NCBI GenBank assembly: GCA_030153045.1 | Contig: JASLID010000106.1 | Location: forward strand, 1-14,823 | Length of the DNA: 14,823 nucleotides | Source: Flavobacterium sp. | Lineage (GTDB): Bacteria > Bacteroidota > Bacteroidia > Flavobacteriales > Flavobacteriaceae | Direction: 5' to 3' | Shown here: positions 14,586 through 14,823 of the stretch, piece after piece | Numbering within the stretch: the first letter of the stretch is position 1 | How the letters are laid out: each line of letters starts with the position of its first letter | Notes under the pieces: model-generated | Seen by the model: only the letters and a program-made list of their open reading frames with translations | Databases searched by the model: none | Told to the model about the DNA's origin: nothing | Program-made: the position numbers and the translations under genes

Positions 14586-14595
14586 TATTTTTTTT
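14566..14595 (+). terminator. Likely terminator of the efflux operon (right REP hairpin plus T-run)
   Basis: The right hairpin (14566-14583, 7-bp GC-rich stem, 4-nt loop) is followed within 4 nt by eight T (14588-14595), which fits a Rho-independent terminator about 120 nt after emrB. Confidence 0.6.
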
Positions 14596-14673
14596 GAAGT
14601 AAGTTGATAACTATAAAATAGCCTCAACAAAAAGAGTAAAAGTTAAACCGAATTAACCGATTGAAATAATTGG

Positions 14674-14681
14674 TATATTTG
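14674..14681 (+). promoter_or_regulatory. -7 box of the kdsA promoter
   Basis: TATATTTG fits TAnnTTTG and ends 17 nt before the kdsA ATG. No TTG lies at the proper -33 distance (the nearest, at 14661, is too close), so only the -7 element is supported. Confidence 0.5.
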
Positions 14682-14698
14682 CAAAAAATTTACAACAC

Positions 14699-14823
14699 AT
14701 GAATTTACAAAATATCCCTAATATCAAACACTTAGATAGTGGGAATTTCTTCATATTGGCTGGTCCATGCGCTATTGAAGGAGAAGAAATGGCCATGAGA
14801 ATTGCCGAAAAATTAGTTGGAAT
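14699..14823 (+). CDS. kdsA: 3-deoxy-8-phosphooctulonate (Kdo-8-P) synthase, N-terminal part
   Basis: The first 41 codons of an enzyme that condenses PEP with arabinose-5-phosphate to form Kdo-8-phosphate, a building block of the lipopolysaccharide inner core. The start MNLQNIPNIKHLDSGNFF leads into the first barrel strand ILAGPCAIEGEEMAMRIAEKLVG. The AGPC(A/V)IE motif is shared with DAHP synthases, but the 'SGNFF' and 'EEMAMRIAE' context fits KdsA. Cys24 sits where the metal-dependent class has its cysteine ligand, while the E. coli enzyme has asparagine there, so this is probably a metallo-enzyme. The gene runs off the right edge. It has its own -7 box and is set apart from emrB by the REP-like hairpins. 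Confidence 0.88.
   Translation, partial: MNLQNIPNIKHLDSGNFFILAGPCAIEGEEMAMRIAEKLVG

Noticed and set aside
1..14823. A hidden defence, toxin or secondary-metabolite system
   Set aside because: Every sizeable frame is accounted for by transport, regulation, tryptophan synthesis, drug efflux or Kdo synthesis. No tRNA or rRNA gene was seen either.

Overview
The window looks like a chromosomal segment from a flavobacterium (phylum Bacteroidetes). It is AT-rich and its genes have no obvious Shine-Dalgarno sequences. Several promoters carry the Bacteroidetes -7 box TAnnTTTG, and the proteins read like those of Flavobacterium relatives. I could not run any search, so family names rest on motifs seen by eye.

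Left part (1-2152, minus strand). A DUF2975-type membrane protein and a small Cro/CI-type HTH regulator form a two-gene unit with a good promoter. They are followed by an ABC-transporter ATPase and the start of its permease, which overlap by 8 nt. The permease runs off the left edge.

Centre (2281-9404, plus strand). This is a complete tryptophan operon in the order trpE-trpG-trpD-trpC-trpF-trpB-trpA. In front of it lies a textbook-style attenuator: a flavobacterial promoter, an 18-residue leader peptide with three tandem Trp codons, an antiterminator candidate and a strong terminator hairpin. Together the seven enzymes convert chorismate to tryptophan. Unusually for an operon, four of its six internal junctions are spacers of 66-196 nt, each holding a repeat or hairpin. 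The trpD-trpC junction is 2 nt and trpF-trpB overlap by 17 nt. A stem-loop terminator follows trpA.

Right part (9486-14447, plus strand). This is a tetR-tolC-emrA-emrB-type tripartite drug-efflux operon. Two tandem operator-like palindromes overlap its -7 box, which suggests self-repression by the TetR protein. A 275-nt spacer before emrB contains an imperfect inverted-repeat element and a structured element that resembles the Flavo-1 RNA motif from memory.

Right edge. A REP/REPIN-like pair of inverted GC-rich hairpins separates emrB from the start of kdsA (Kdo-8-phosphate synthase, lipopolysaccharide inner core), which has its own -7 box and runs off the edge.

No clearly new multi-gene system is visible. 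The most interesting material is non-coding: the Trp attenuator, the small intergenic elements, and GC-rich inserts flanked by direct repeats just before two start codons.
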